Assembly (NCBI RefSeq): GCF_030161395.1 | Contig: NZ_BSST01000001.1 | Coordinates: 3,038,001 to 3,102,000 of the forward strand | DNA from: Thalassotalea insulae | GTDB taxonomy: Bacteria > Pseudomonadota > Gammaproteobacteria > Enterobacterales > Alteromonadaceae | Length of the DNA stretch: 64,000 bases | Reading direction: 5' to 3' | Shown here: positions 37,581-45,478 of the stretch, piece after piece | Position numbering within the stretch: the first letter of the stretch is position 1 | Layout of the letters: the number at the start of each line of letters is the position of its first letter | The notes under the pieces: generated by a model | What the model was told of the DNA's origin: nothing | Database searches by the model: none | What the model saw: only the letters and a program-made list of their open reading frames with translations | Translations under genes and position numbers: made by a program

Positions 37581-38459
37581 TTATAGTGCAAAGCTTTGCT
37601 TAACCCAGTTTGAAAAGGTTTGTAGTGGACTGTTGAGTTCAATGTGTTCATGCTGGATGAGATAATATTTATCTTTGGTGACTAATTCATGGTCAAAGAG
37701 CTTAACCAGCAGCTGTTCACTGAACCAGGCTTTGCTCATTGGTAAAGGCACTAAGGCGATCCCCATGCCTTGTTGAGCGGCCCGGGCAACGCCGAACATG
37801 CTGTCAAATTGAATGATCTGTTTTGGATCAAAATCATCAATATCAATGCGGTCGGCCCATTGATGCCATGACCAGGGACGGGCTTGATGTAAAATTAAGG
37901 GCACATGTTTTAATGCTTCGTAGCCTGCGCTGGCCCATTTTTTATAAAGTTTCTTATTACAAGCCGGTGCATAACGGATCGGAAATAACTCATGGACAAC
38001 GGCGGCATTGGGCTGACCATTGGCTAGTACGATTGACAGGTCTGCTGTGGTGGCAGGTTCGCTTGCTGATTTCACTGTTTCCAGCTGCAAGTTAATTTCA
38101 GGATTAAGTGAGGTCCACTCGCTCAGCTTAGGAACAAAAAGTTCACTGGCGAAAAACTCCGGCATACTTATGATAATAGTTTGATTTTGCTGACTTTGGG
38201 TAAAATCAGCAATGGTGGATTCTAACTCGGTTATAATAGGTTTTACTGCGTTGTAAAACTGTTTACCAGCACTGGTTAAGGCGATGGCACGGGTCTGCCG
38301 TTGAAATAACTCGAAACCTAATTGCTGCTCTAGTTGCTTAATTTGGTGACTGACAGCCGATGGGGTTAAAAATAATTGTGATGCCGCATGTTTAAAGCTT
38401 AAACATTTGGCTGCAATACAAAAGGAGCGTAGTCCTCTAATTGGTGTTTGAATGGCCAT
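37581..38459 (-). CDS. LysR-family transcriptional regulator (GcvA-like)
   Basis: The 292-residue protein has the N-terminal winged helix-turn-helix (about 8-67, with 'SFKHAASQLFLTPSAVSHQI' as the recognition region) and a C-terminal periplasmic-binding-like effector domain (about 92-290). The HTH sequence resembles the GcvA/AmpR branch, in which the regulator often controls an adjacent divergent gene. Here the divergent neighbour is the small alpha/beta hydrolase gene 350 bases away, but three hairpins lie between, so the link is weak. The effector is unknown. Confidence 0.9.
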   Translation of the reverse strand: MAIQTPIRGLRSFCIAAKCLSFKHAASQLFLTPSAVSHQIKQLEQQLGFELFQRQTRAIALTSAGKQFYNAVKPIITELESTIADFTQSQQNQTIIISMPEFFASELFVPKLSEWTSLNPEINLQLETVKSASEPATTADLSIVLANGQPNAAVVHELFPIRYAPACNKKLYKKWASAGYEALKHVPLILHQARPWSWHQWADRIDIDDFDPKQIIQFDSMFGVARAAQQGMGIALVPLPMSKAWFSEQLLVKLFDHELVTKDKYYLIQHEHIELNSPLQTFSNWVKQSFAL

Positions 38460-38630
38460 ATAAAAATAAATGTTGTTATCCCATCAGTGCATGAGCAAGT
38501 GCTAAGCCAGTTAGTTATATTTTATAACACTATGATATTTAATGATTAAAAATAGCACCTATGACTTATTTTAATCTGTGCGCACTAACTTGGTGCAAGA
38601 GGTTGACAGAAAAAGGTAATAAGCAGGATA

Positions 38631-38657
38631 AAAAAAAGGCGCTAAAACTAGCGCCTT
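38631..38657 (-). terminator. Minus-strand intrinsic terminator upstream of lysR
   Basis: A 9-base perfect stem (aaggcgcta / tagcgcctt, 38636-38644 and 38649-38657) with loop aaac is followed on the minus strand by seven T. No annotated minus-strand gene ends close by. The nearest upstream minus-strand gene is speE, ending at 39415. Confidence 0.75.
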
Positions 38658-38680
38658 AAGTTAAACAATATTAACGAATA

Positions 38681-38729
38681 GAAATCTGGGGAGATTTCGA
38701 AAACAAGTTCATCATAATTTGATGAACTT
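38681..38729. other. Two further perfect stem-loops in the lysR-hydrolase gap
   Basis: Hairpin one is gaaatct (38681-38687) / agatttc (38692-38698) with loop gggg. Hairpin two is aagttcatca (38705-38714) / tgatgaactt (38720-38729) with loop taatt. With the terminator stem at 38636-38657 they make three consecutive stem-loops in under 100 bases. The rest of the 349-base gap (38460-38808) holds the lysR promoter region and the hydrolase promoter; I see no other gene. Confidence 0.55.
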
Positions 38730-38771
38730 AATATGACAAACGAGATAAAATAATGCGATGGTTGAGAAATA

Positions 38772-38800
38772 TTCACTTATTAACTTTAGGTTTGTATAAT
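38772..38800 (+). promoter_or_regulatory. Candidate sigma-70 promoter giving a near-leaderless mRNA
   Basis: A -35-like ttcact (38772-38777) and a perfect -10 tataat (38795-38800) are 17 bases apart. The expected transcription start at about 38806-38808 is immediately before the hydrolase ATG at 38809, and no ribosome-binding site lies upstream of that ATG. Confidence 0.55.
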
Positions 38801-38808
38801 AAATTGCG

Positions 38809-39384
38809 ATGACTAATAAAAAAGTAATAGTGATTGTCAGTGATATCTTTGGTTCTACGCCAGCACTGAATGAGTTTGCTTTGGCCATAGCAGATGGGCA
38901 GCAGTCGATCATCATTGAACCTTATCAAGGACAACAAATGATCTTTAGCTGCGAACAATCAGCATATCAATATTTCACTGAGCATGTTGGCCTGGAAAAT
39001 TATGTGATTGAGGCTAAGCGTCAGTTGAGCCGTTTATCTGATGTCGATGTGGTGATTGGTTTTAGTATAGGTGGTTCAGTGCTCTGGCAATTGTCGGCAC
39101 AAGCTCCTCAGCTATTATCGTCAGATTTGAATATGGCGTTTTATGCGAGCCAAATACGAAATATGACGGAGCTGAAACCCCAAGTGCCGATTGAATTGAT
39201 CATGCCGAAAAGTGAAACACATTTTGATGTTGCGGCATTAGCCAAAAAGCTTGTCACATACCCTAAGGTTAAAGTACGACATACCAGCTATTTACATGGT
39301 TTTATTAATCGATGCTCTGATAATTTTTCGCTTCAGGGCTATCAGCAGTTTTGCCAGCAATTAAAGCCCCTAGTTACTAAATAA
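38809..39384 (+). CDS. Small alpha/beta hydrolase (dienelactone hydrolase-like)
   Basis: The 191-residue protein begins with a strand ('KKVIVIVSDIFGST') typical of the dienelactone hydrolase family. It has a nucleophile elbow GFSIGGSV near 92-99 with the serine at position 94 or so, and a C-terminal histidine in 'SYLHGFIN'. An acidic residue in 'PKSETHFD' may complete the triad. No signal peptide is seen, so it should be cytoplasmic. The substrate is unknown. It converges on speE, with 30 bases between the stops and no terminator in that gap. Confidence 0.75.
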   Translation: MTNKKVIVIVSDIFGSTPALNEFALAIADGQQSIIIEPYQGQQMIFSCEQSAYQYFTEHVGLENYVIEAKRQLSRLSDVDVVIGFSIGGSVLWQLSAQAPQLLSSDLNMAFYASQIRNMTELKPQVPIELIMPKSETHFDVAALAKKLVTYPKVKVRHTSYLHGFINRCSDNFSLQGYQQFCQQLKPLVTK

Positions 39385-39414
39385 TCGTACTAAAGGCTGA
39401 GCATGGGTAAAGGT

Positions 39415-40275
39415 TTAATCGTTATCGATCAAACCTTTTAGTCCTTTTTTAGCAAAGCTTGGCAATGCAAATGCCGCACTATGTAATTGCTGATTGTAAT
39501 AGTCAAACTCTAAGCCACTGTCACTAACCCGCTGCGCTTGAAAATCGTTTATCGGATGATAGCGTTTACTGGCAAAGGTAAAGCTCCAGAGCCCACCGGG
39601 ATAGGTGAGATTACTGAAACTATATAAATAGCTTTGAGGAAAGACCTTATTTAGTACTTTTAACAGTGACTGTTGAATATCCATGGCGTACCAGGACGAT
39701 TCTCCCTGAGAGACAACAATACCGTCTTCTGTTAGGCAGTTAAAAACATCTTGATAAAACTCTTCGCCAAATAAGGGTTGAGCCGGCCCGATTGGATCCG
39801 TGCTGTCAACGATAATGACATCAAATTTTTCGGTAGTTTCTTTAACAAATTTTACGCCATCGCCAATGATTAAGTTTACTTTAGGGTTCTCTAATTCTTT
39901 GGCGGTTTGTGGAATATGCTGCTTACAGGCGTCAACTACCATGGCATCGATTTCCACCATGGTACATTGTACAACACTGCTATGGCGGATCACTTCTCGT
40001 GCGGTACCGCCATCGCCACCACCAATGACTAACACGTTTTTGGGGTTAGGATGAACAAATAACGGCACATGGGCGATCATGTCGTGATAAGCAAATTCAT
40101 CTCGTTCGGTTACCATGACTAAACCATCATTGAGTAACATCTTACCGTGACCTTTAGTTTCTACTACATCGACGGTTTGAAATTCACTTTTACCCGAAAA
40201 TAGGACATTTTCTACTTTAAAGCGCAGACCAAGAAAATCAGAAAATTTTTCTTCTAGCCATAGATCAGAGTGCAT
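39415..40275 (-). CDS. speE: Spermidine synthase (polyamine aminopropyltransferase)
   Basis: SpeE transfers the aminopropyl group from decarboxylated S-adenosylmethionine to putrescine, making spermidine. The 286-residue product has the methyltransferase-like nucleotide motif GGGDGGTAREV (about 85-95), the catalytic aspartate region 'DSTDPIGPAQPLFG' and the N-terminal beta domain with 'GHGKMLLNDGLVMVTERDEF'. Its ATG lies inside the last codons of the upstream AdoMetDC gene (11-base overlap), so the two enzymes are translationally coupled. This fits, since one makes the other's substrate. Confidence 0.97.
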   Translation of the reverse strand: MHSDLWLEEKFSDFLGLRFKVENVLFSGKSEFQTVDVVETKGHGKMLLNDGLVMVTERDEFAYHDMIAHVPLFVHPNPKNVLVIGGGDGGTAREVIRHSSVVQCTMVEIDAMVVDACKQHIPQTAKELENPKVNLIIGDGVKFVKETTEKFDVIIVDSTDPIGPAQPLFGEEFYQDVFNCLTEDGIVVSQGESSWYAMDIQQSLLKVLNKVFPQSYLYSFSNLTYPGGLWSFTFASKRYHPINDFQAQRVSDSGLEFDYYNQQLHSAAFALPSFAKKGLKGLIDND

Positions 40276-41227
40276 GATTCTCTCCTGTTATATCGAGTAT
40301 TGCTGGCTTGTTAAAGCTTAACTGGGGTTTAATAAAGTTAGCGAAACAGACAAAGTAACCGTTAGTTAAGGTCTCTTTGACAAGTGACTTACTGACATAA
40401 TTAGCAGGAATAATCTCTGGTATCTTTTCAACAAAATCAAATTCGTTGAAGGTTAATAAGTCAAATGATGCTGGTTGCAAAATAGCTAATATTGTTGGGG
40501 CCAGTTCAATTAAATTGAGATTGGACTCAAAACTGACATAACTACTGCCTTCTTGTGGCGTAACATGAATGGTTAAGTATTTCTCTTGTTTAATGGCATT
40601 TAATGAATAGCCATAAGGCTGAAAGACAAAATCATCAATGATAAAGTCTGGCAAGAGCTGTTCTATATTTAAGAATTGGCGAATGGTCGCAGCTGATAAA
40701 CCCGGTGTGGTTAAGGTTTTTGATGCTTGTTCACTGATTTGATAGGCCAGTAATTCGTAAGTTTTATCTTCTTGAGCTGCGATAAACTGGTTCTTCTGAT
40801 GAAACACAAAATTATGGTGGGCATCCATTTCACCAAAGCGATAGGCCCAGCCATCGATATATTTCGCTAATAGCTGAATATCATCACCAAAACAGCTTGG
40901 TTGCTCGTGAGAGAAATATTCATTTTTACGTTGATAGATGACTTGCTTAATATGCTGGTGAGGAATATTTTTTAATAAATGCTCAACAGAATTAACTAAA
41001 TGGGTCACCCCGCAAGTTAAAATTAACAATCGGTCATGCCAAACGAATAAACTGGACTCGGATAGTAAAAAAGCTTTGCATTGGTCATTACTGATGCTCG
41101 ATAAAATCTGTGCATTACAGCAACTGACCAATTGTTGCCAAAACGTATCATCAAAATCAGAAAGTAGTGATAACTTGTTGCTATCAATAACTATTTCTGC
41201 TTTTTTTTCAGAACCTTCAAAGTACAA
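40265..41227 (-). CDS. S-adenosylmethionine decarboxylase proenzyme, eukaryote-type (class II)
   Basis: The 320-residue protein matches animal and plant AdoMetDC rather than the short bacterial SpeD. The N terminus 'YFEGSEKKAEI' aligns with human 'FFEGTEKLLEV'. The self-cleavage site is LSESS with E57/S58 (human E67/S68), so S58 would become the pyruvoyl group. C72 in TCG matches human C82, S207 in GYSLN matches S229 and H220 in TIHVTP matches H243. The position of human E247 is Q224 here. The start is TTG (41227) with an upstream gagga at good spacing. It decarboxylates SAM to supply aminopropyl groups to SpeE, with which it overlaps by 11 bases. Confidence 0.9.
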   Translation of the reverse strand: MYFEGSEKKAEIVIDSNKLSLLSDFDDTFWQQLVSCCNAQILSSISNDQCKAFLLSESSLFVWHDRLLILTCGVTHLVNSVEHLLKNIPHQHIKQVIYQRKNEYFSHEQPSCFGDDIQLLAKYIDGWAYRFGEMDAHHNFVFHQKNQFIAAQEDKTYELLAYQISEQASKTLTTPGLSAATIRQFLNIEQLLPDFIIDDFVFQPYGYSLNAIKQEKYLTIHVTPQEGSSYVSFESNLNLIELAPTILAILQPASFDLLTFNEFDFVEKIPEIIPANYVSKSLVKETLTNGYFVCFANFIKPQLSFNKPAILDITGENHAL

Positions 41228-41440
41228 GCGCGTATCCTCTTATAATGCCTGTATAGGGACCCTACATTAAATCGGCGGCTATTGTACGAATAAAAAACAG
41301 AAATACAATCTTTATTCGTTATGCTGGGGTTAACGGGGTTTATTTCTATTTATGCGCAAAATTACCATATTTCCTGCGCGTTATAATCAAAAATTACTAT
41401 ACTTTATAAGCTTTTTTTGCATAATTGCCAAAATTTTTAA

Positions 41441-42382
41441 GTGATTAACTTTGTGAAAAAATTAAAAGACGTTAATGTTGAATTGGTTGCGCCAGAATGT
41501 CGCTATGAATGTGCTCAGCACGCGTATGGTATTTATGAAAATACTACCCATATCATAGGTTTTGGATTTGATGGCACAGCTTGTTTTCGCAAAGGCACCT
41601 TTGCTGGACCGGATGCTTTGCGAGCAGTCTCTGATGGCATAGAATCTTACTCCCCTTATTTAGATGCAGACATTGAAGAGATTCAGTTTGTTGATTTAGG
41701 TAACCTCTCTATTGATATTAACCATGTTTGTGATGATCAACATCAGTTGATTGAGCAGCAATGGCAGCAGGCAACTAATGATTATTTTACCTTGTTTGCT
41801 GATGTCGATTTTGTCAAAACTGGGGTGAAAACGCTAATGTTGGGGGGGGAGCATTCGGTTTCGTATGCCCCGATAAAAACTTATTTAGCGCAATATCCGG
41901 ATCTGGTGGTGATTCATTTAGATGCACATGCCGATTTACGAGATGGTTATTTAGGCTTTCATTATTCTCATGCTGCCATTATCCGACGCATTGTTGAACA
42001 CTTTGGTAAACAGCATCAATTGATTCAGTATGGTATTCGTTCCGGCACTAAGGAGGAATATCAGTGGATGCACTCACATCAAACCCTGTATCAATCTCGT
42101 GCCAGCTTTTTGTCGGCTATTGCCGATATTGATAATCAACGGCCGATTTATCTAACCTTAGATCTGGATTATTTTGACCCGAGTTTTTTCCCCGGCACCG
42201 GTACACCTGAACCTGGCGGTGAAGATTTTCATTCTTTTATCAGTTTATGCAAGCTGTTAAAAGAGAAAAATTTTGTTGGTTGCGATGTAGTAGAACTGTC
42301 GCCGGAAATCGATCCTACCGGTAATAGCGACGTGTTTGCTACCAAAGTCGTGCGTGAACTACTCATTTGTTTAAATACCTGA
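41441..42382 (+). CDS. speB: Agmatinase / ureohydrolase-family enzyme
   Basis: Ureohydrolases split agmatine to putrescine and urea (or act on arginine and similar guanidines). All manganese-ligand motifs are present in the 313-residue protein: GGEHS with H138, DAHADLRD with D161, H163 and D165, and DLDYFDP with D241 and D243. Position directly before speA, 10 bases away, argues for agmatinase rather than arginase. The first codon is a GTG (41441), with another GTG four codons later. Neither has a clear ribosome-binding site, and no ATG is near. Confidence 0.9.
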   Translation: MINFVKKLKDVNVELVAPECRYECAQHAYGIYENTTHIIGFGFDGTACFRKGTFAGPDALRAVSDGIESYSPYLDADIEEIQFVDLGNLSIDINHVCDDQHQLIEQQWQQATNDYFTLFADVDFVKTGVKTLMLGGEHSVSYAPIKTYLAQYPDLVVIHLDAHADLRDGYLGFHYSHAAIIRRIVEHFGKQHQLIQYGIRSGTKEEYQWMHSHQTLYQSRASFLSAIADIDNQRPIYLTLDLDYFDPSFFPGTGTPEPGGEDFHSFISLCKLLKEKNFVGCDVVELSPEIDPTGNSDVFATKVVRELLICLNT

Positions 42383-42392
42383 GATAAAAAAG

Positions 42393-44333
42393 TTGAATAA
42401 AACAGATAACAAACTAAAGCAAGCCCCGTCCACGGCTTGGTCAATCGAAGATGCAGAAAATGTTTATCGAGTTAAACGTTGGGGCAATGGCTATTTTGAT
42501 ATTGGTGACAATGGCAATATTCAGGTGATTCCTCGCTATGATCAACCGGGGGTTAAAATCGATATGCGGGAGGTGATCGATGAAATGGTGGATTCAGGCA
42601 TCGAATTTCCTGCGGTTATTCGGTTTCACGATATTTTACGTTCCCAGGTGGAATTATTAAATAAAACCTTTCGTGACACTATAGAAGAAGCGCAATATCA
42701 GGGGAAATATCTCGGTGTTTTTCCGGTAAAAGTTAATCAGATGCGTGAAGTTATCGAGGAGATTGTCGATGCCGGTTCACGTTTTAATTATGGTTTAGAA
42801 GCTGGTTCCAAGCCTGAGCTGATTGCCGCACTTGCTTATAATACGAATCAAGACTCATTAACTATTCTCAACGGCTATAAAGATGAAGAATATATACGTT
42901 TAGCGTTACTAGGGTTAAAAATTAACCGCAAGATAGTGATTGTTATTGAAAAATTCAGTGAACTGAAAAAACTGATTGCGTTAGCTAAGCAGCTCGATGT
43001 TCAGCCTTTTATTGGCCTGAGAGTCAAAATGATGGTGAAAGGGCGTGGTAAATGGGAAAGCTCTAGTGGTGAACGGGCTAAGTTTGGTTTGAGCATTGCT
43101 GAAATTTTAAATGCTGTGAAGTTACTGGAACAAGAGCATTTAACTGACGCGATTAAGTTATTACATTTTCACATCGGCAGCCAGTTAACAGATATTCGTG
43201 CGATTAAAGAAGCAGTGCAGGAAGCGTCTTTTGTTTATAGTCAATTAGTTAAACAAGGTGTGCCATTGGAGTATATCGATGTTGGTGGCGGGTTAGCGGT
43301 TGATTATGATGGTTCTCAGTCAACTAATGATTCTTCCTGTAACTATAGTTTAGCGGAATATGTTGCTGATATAGTCTATGGCTTTAAGCAAAACTGTGAC
43401 TTAGCCTCGGTGCCACATCCTCATATTGTCAGTGAAAGTGGCCGGGCGATGACAGCTCACCATTCTTGTGTAGTAACCAAAGTGATCGGTGAAATTCACC
43501 CAAGCGGCACTCAGTTTTCTACCCGTAAAGTGACCGGCGAACACTTTATTGTTACCAATATGCGAGAACTGGAGCAAAATTTTGATGAGACTAATTTTCA
43601 GGAAACTTATAACGATAGCGTGCAGTTAAAAGAGCAAGCACTGAATGCCTTTAAACTTGGCATTTTTACTTTAGAAGAATTAGCCAAAGTTGAAACCATC
43701 TATTGGCGTTTATTAAATGCAATCGCTGGACATTTGGAGGAATTAACCTTTATTCCTGAAGAGCTGAAAGAAATTCCAGAAATGTTATCGTCGCAGTATC
43801 TGGCAAACTTTTCAGTGTTCCAGTCGGCCGCTGACTCTTGGGCGATTGATCAGGTGCTGCCGATAGTGCCGATATCACGGTTAAATGAAAAACCGCAAAA
43901 GCTATGCAGTTTAGTGGATATTACCTGTGACAGCGATGGCAAAATTGATAAATTTATTGGTGAAGAAGCTGTTGCCAGCCATATCCCATTACATCAATTG
44001 CGCAGTGGTGAAGATTATTTTATCGGCGTGTTTCTAACAGGCGCTTACCAAGATGTGATGGGGGACATGCATAATTTATTTGGCCGGTTAAATGAAGTAC
44101 ATGTGGTTAGTTATGATGATGACCCGAAAGACTTTTATGTTGAAGAGGTGGTAAAAGGTTCATCGGTGGAAAATGTGCTTTCTACCATGCAATACACACC
44201 AGCAATGATGGCGCAAATGGTGAAAAAAGAAATCGACCAGCAAATACAACGAGGCTTGATCAAGCCGAGGGAAGGGGTGCAGCTAATCGATTTTTATGAA
44301 GACTGTTTGTTGAGTTACACCTATCTAAAATAG
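42393..44333 (+). CDS. speA: Biosynthetic arginine decarboxylase
   Basis: SpeA converts arginine to agmatine with pyridoxal phosphate. The 646-residue protein has the N-terminal alanine-racemase-like barrel with the PLP lysine K113 in FPVKVNQ. It also has 'GLEAGSKPELIAAL', 'LHFHIGSQLTDIR', 'YIDVGGGLAVDYDG' and 'SESGRAMTAHHS', and the C-terminal beta domain with 'CDSDGKIDKF' and the active-site region 'GAYQDVMGDMHNLFG'. Length is typical. The only early start is a TTG at 42393; no in-frame ATG occurs for over 50 codons. It follows speB by 10 bases, and a hairpin follows its stop. Confidence 0.96.
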   Translation: MNKTDNKLKQAPSTAWSIEDAENVYRVKRWGNGYFDIGDNGNIQVIPRYDQPGVKIDMREVIDEMVDSGIEFPAVIRFHDILRSQVELLNKTFRDTIEEAQYQGKYLGVFPVKVNQMREVIEEIVDAGSRFNYGLEAGSKPELIAALAYNTNQDSLTILNGYKDEEYIRLALLGLKINRKIVIVIEKFSELKKLIALAKQLDVQPFIGLRVKMMVKGRGKWESSSGERAKFGLSIAEILNAVKLLEQEHLTDAIKLLHFHIGSQLTDIRAIKEAVQEASFVYSQLVKQGVPLEYIDVGGGLAVDYDGSQSTNDSSCNYSLAEYVADIVYGFKQNCDLASVPHPHIVSESGRAMTAHHSCVVTKVIGEIHPSGTQFSTRKVTGEHFIVTNMRELEQNFDETNFQETYNDSVQLKEQALNAFKLGIFTLEELAKVETIYWRLLNAIAGHLEELTFIPEELKEIPEMLSSQYLANFSVFQSAADSWAIDQVLPIVPISRLNEKPQKLCSLVDITCDSDGKIDKFIGEEAVASHIPLHQLRSGEDYFIGVFLTGAYQDVMGDMHNLFGRLNEVHVVSYDDDPKDFYVEEVVKGSSVENVLSTMQYTPAMMAQMVKKEIDQQIQRGLIKPREGVQLIDFYEDCLLSYTYLK

Positions 44334-44336
44334 GGC

Positions 44337-44362
44337 CAGAAACGATTAAAACATCGTTTCTG
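44337..44362. terminator. Hairpin at the convergent ends of speA and the solute-binding-like gene
   Basis: A perfect 10-base stem (cagaaacgat 44337-44346 / atcgtttctg 44353-44362) with loop taaaac starts three bases after the speA stop. It contains the stop codon of the convergent minus-strand gene. The following ttgttgctt is only partly T-rich. Confidence 0.6.
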
Positions 44363-45224
44363 TTGTTGCTTGATGAAAATATTTTGCTAGTACATCGGCG
44401 TATTCATCCGGAATAAAGGTTAAATGAGCATTGAACAGTATTTTATTATCGTAAAGACGCTTTAATGTTTGATTAACCTTTTCTATAAATAGCTGCATTT
44501 CTGCTGAGTTTGTACACATTAGGCGACCAGCGACAAAAGGCGGTATACCTGCTATTTCATACGATCTTAATGGTGTTTTTATATTTTGTTCGCTAATTTG
44601 TTGTGGATAAAGCAGGGTATAATTGACGCGTTCAAACACTAACATATCCACTATTGCTGTTTCATGTGCAGCGCCTCTACGATAGGTTTTGTTTTTATCT
44701 GGTAAGTTCGCTAAAAGGTTATCGAGCGCATTGCCATAGGAAATTTTATGTGACAGCAGTAGTTTTTTATCAGGATATTTTTTGAAAAATGCTAATAAAT
44801 CGAGTGCACCATCAATCAGTAACTCGGGATCATTAATGACTGGAGCGTGAATATTTTGATAAAAGCGTCGACTGAGATAAAGGTTTACTGGCAGACTAAA
44901 TAAGTATTTACTCGCTCTTAATGGGGTTTTGATACGATCGATCAGGCAGATGTTTTCTCCTTCGTCCATTTGGGTTGTCGAGCGTTGAGTCGTCATATAA
45001 TTGAAGTTCAGCTTGATGGCTAAGTTAGCAAATAGTAATTGATTCGTTGTTACAGACAGTGCTGAATTATGCGCTTGATTGGTAATACCGAGAAAATCGT
45101 TTAAGTTGTCAGTATGGATGTTAACCGTAATTGATTCAGAGCTAGCCGATGCTGCCGGTAAATAAGTTAAGCAGCTAACAGTGGATATGATAATTGCCAT
45201 TATATTGACTGTAATACACTTCAT
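44346..45224 (-). CDS. Periplasmic solute-binding-like protein (family 3-type), unknown ligand
   Basis: The product of about 292 residues has a signal peptide (hydrophobic 'IMAIIISTVSCLTYLPAASA'). The mature part resembles the extracellular solute-binding family 3 fold: paired lobes with 'NICLIDRIKTPLRASKYLFS', 'LPVNLYLSRRFYQN' and 'ETAIVDMLVFERVNYTLLYP'. It has no transporter partner nearby, so it may be one of the orphan proteins of this type that act in signalling or are of unknown role. I prefer the ATG at 45224; a GTG three codons upstream is also in frame. It converges on speA. Confidence 0.65.
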   Translation of the reverse strand: MKCITVNIMAIIISTVSCLTYLPAASASSESITVNIHTDNLNDFLGITNQAHNSALSVTTNQLLFANLAIKLNFNYMTTQRSTTQMDEGENICLIDRIKTPLRASKYLFSLPVNLYLSRRFYQNIHAPVINDPELLIDGALDLLAFFKKYPDKKLLLSHKISYGNALDNLLANLPDKNKTYRRGAAHETAIVDMLVFERVNYTLLYPQQISEQNIKTPLRSYEIAGIPPFVAGRLMCTNSAEMQLFIEKVNQTLKRLYDNKILFNAHLTFIPDEYADVLAKYFHQATTETMF

Positions 45225-45438
45225 TATCAGCACTCAAATAATCGTCTAGCTTGATTTAATAATAGCAAAGTGACAGCTGGTTAGCATAGCAGAGCCAATT
45301 TAATATATAGCATGTAGCTTTTTCGTAACAGCAAGCTGAGCAGCTAAATGAAGCCACTAATAAAAAACTAGTTTGAATAATCGCTAATTATAGCTTTATA
45401 ACGCTATTTATTAATCCGTTAGTTAACGTTACAACTTA

Positions 45439-45478
45439 ATGCTTTTCTATGAACTACTTTATGCTGTTCTATGAACTA
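45439..45478. repeat. Short tandem duplication at the glnD 3' end
   Basis: Two 18-base copies with one mismatch (45439-45456 and 45461-45478) are 22 bases apart and straddle the glnD stop codon at 45459-45461. Each contains the core ttctatgaacta. On the minus strand the coding copy includes the palindrome gttcatagaac. Confidence 0.6.
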
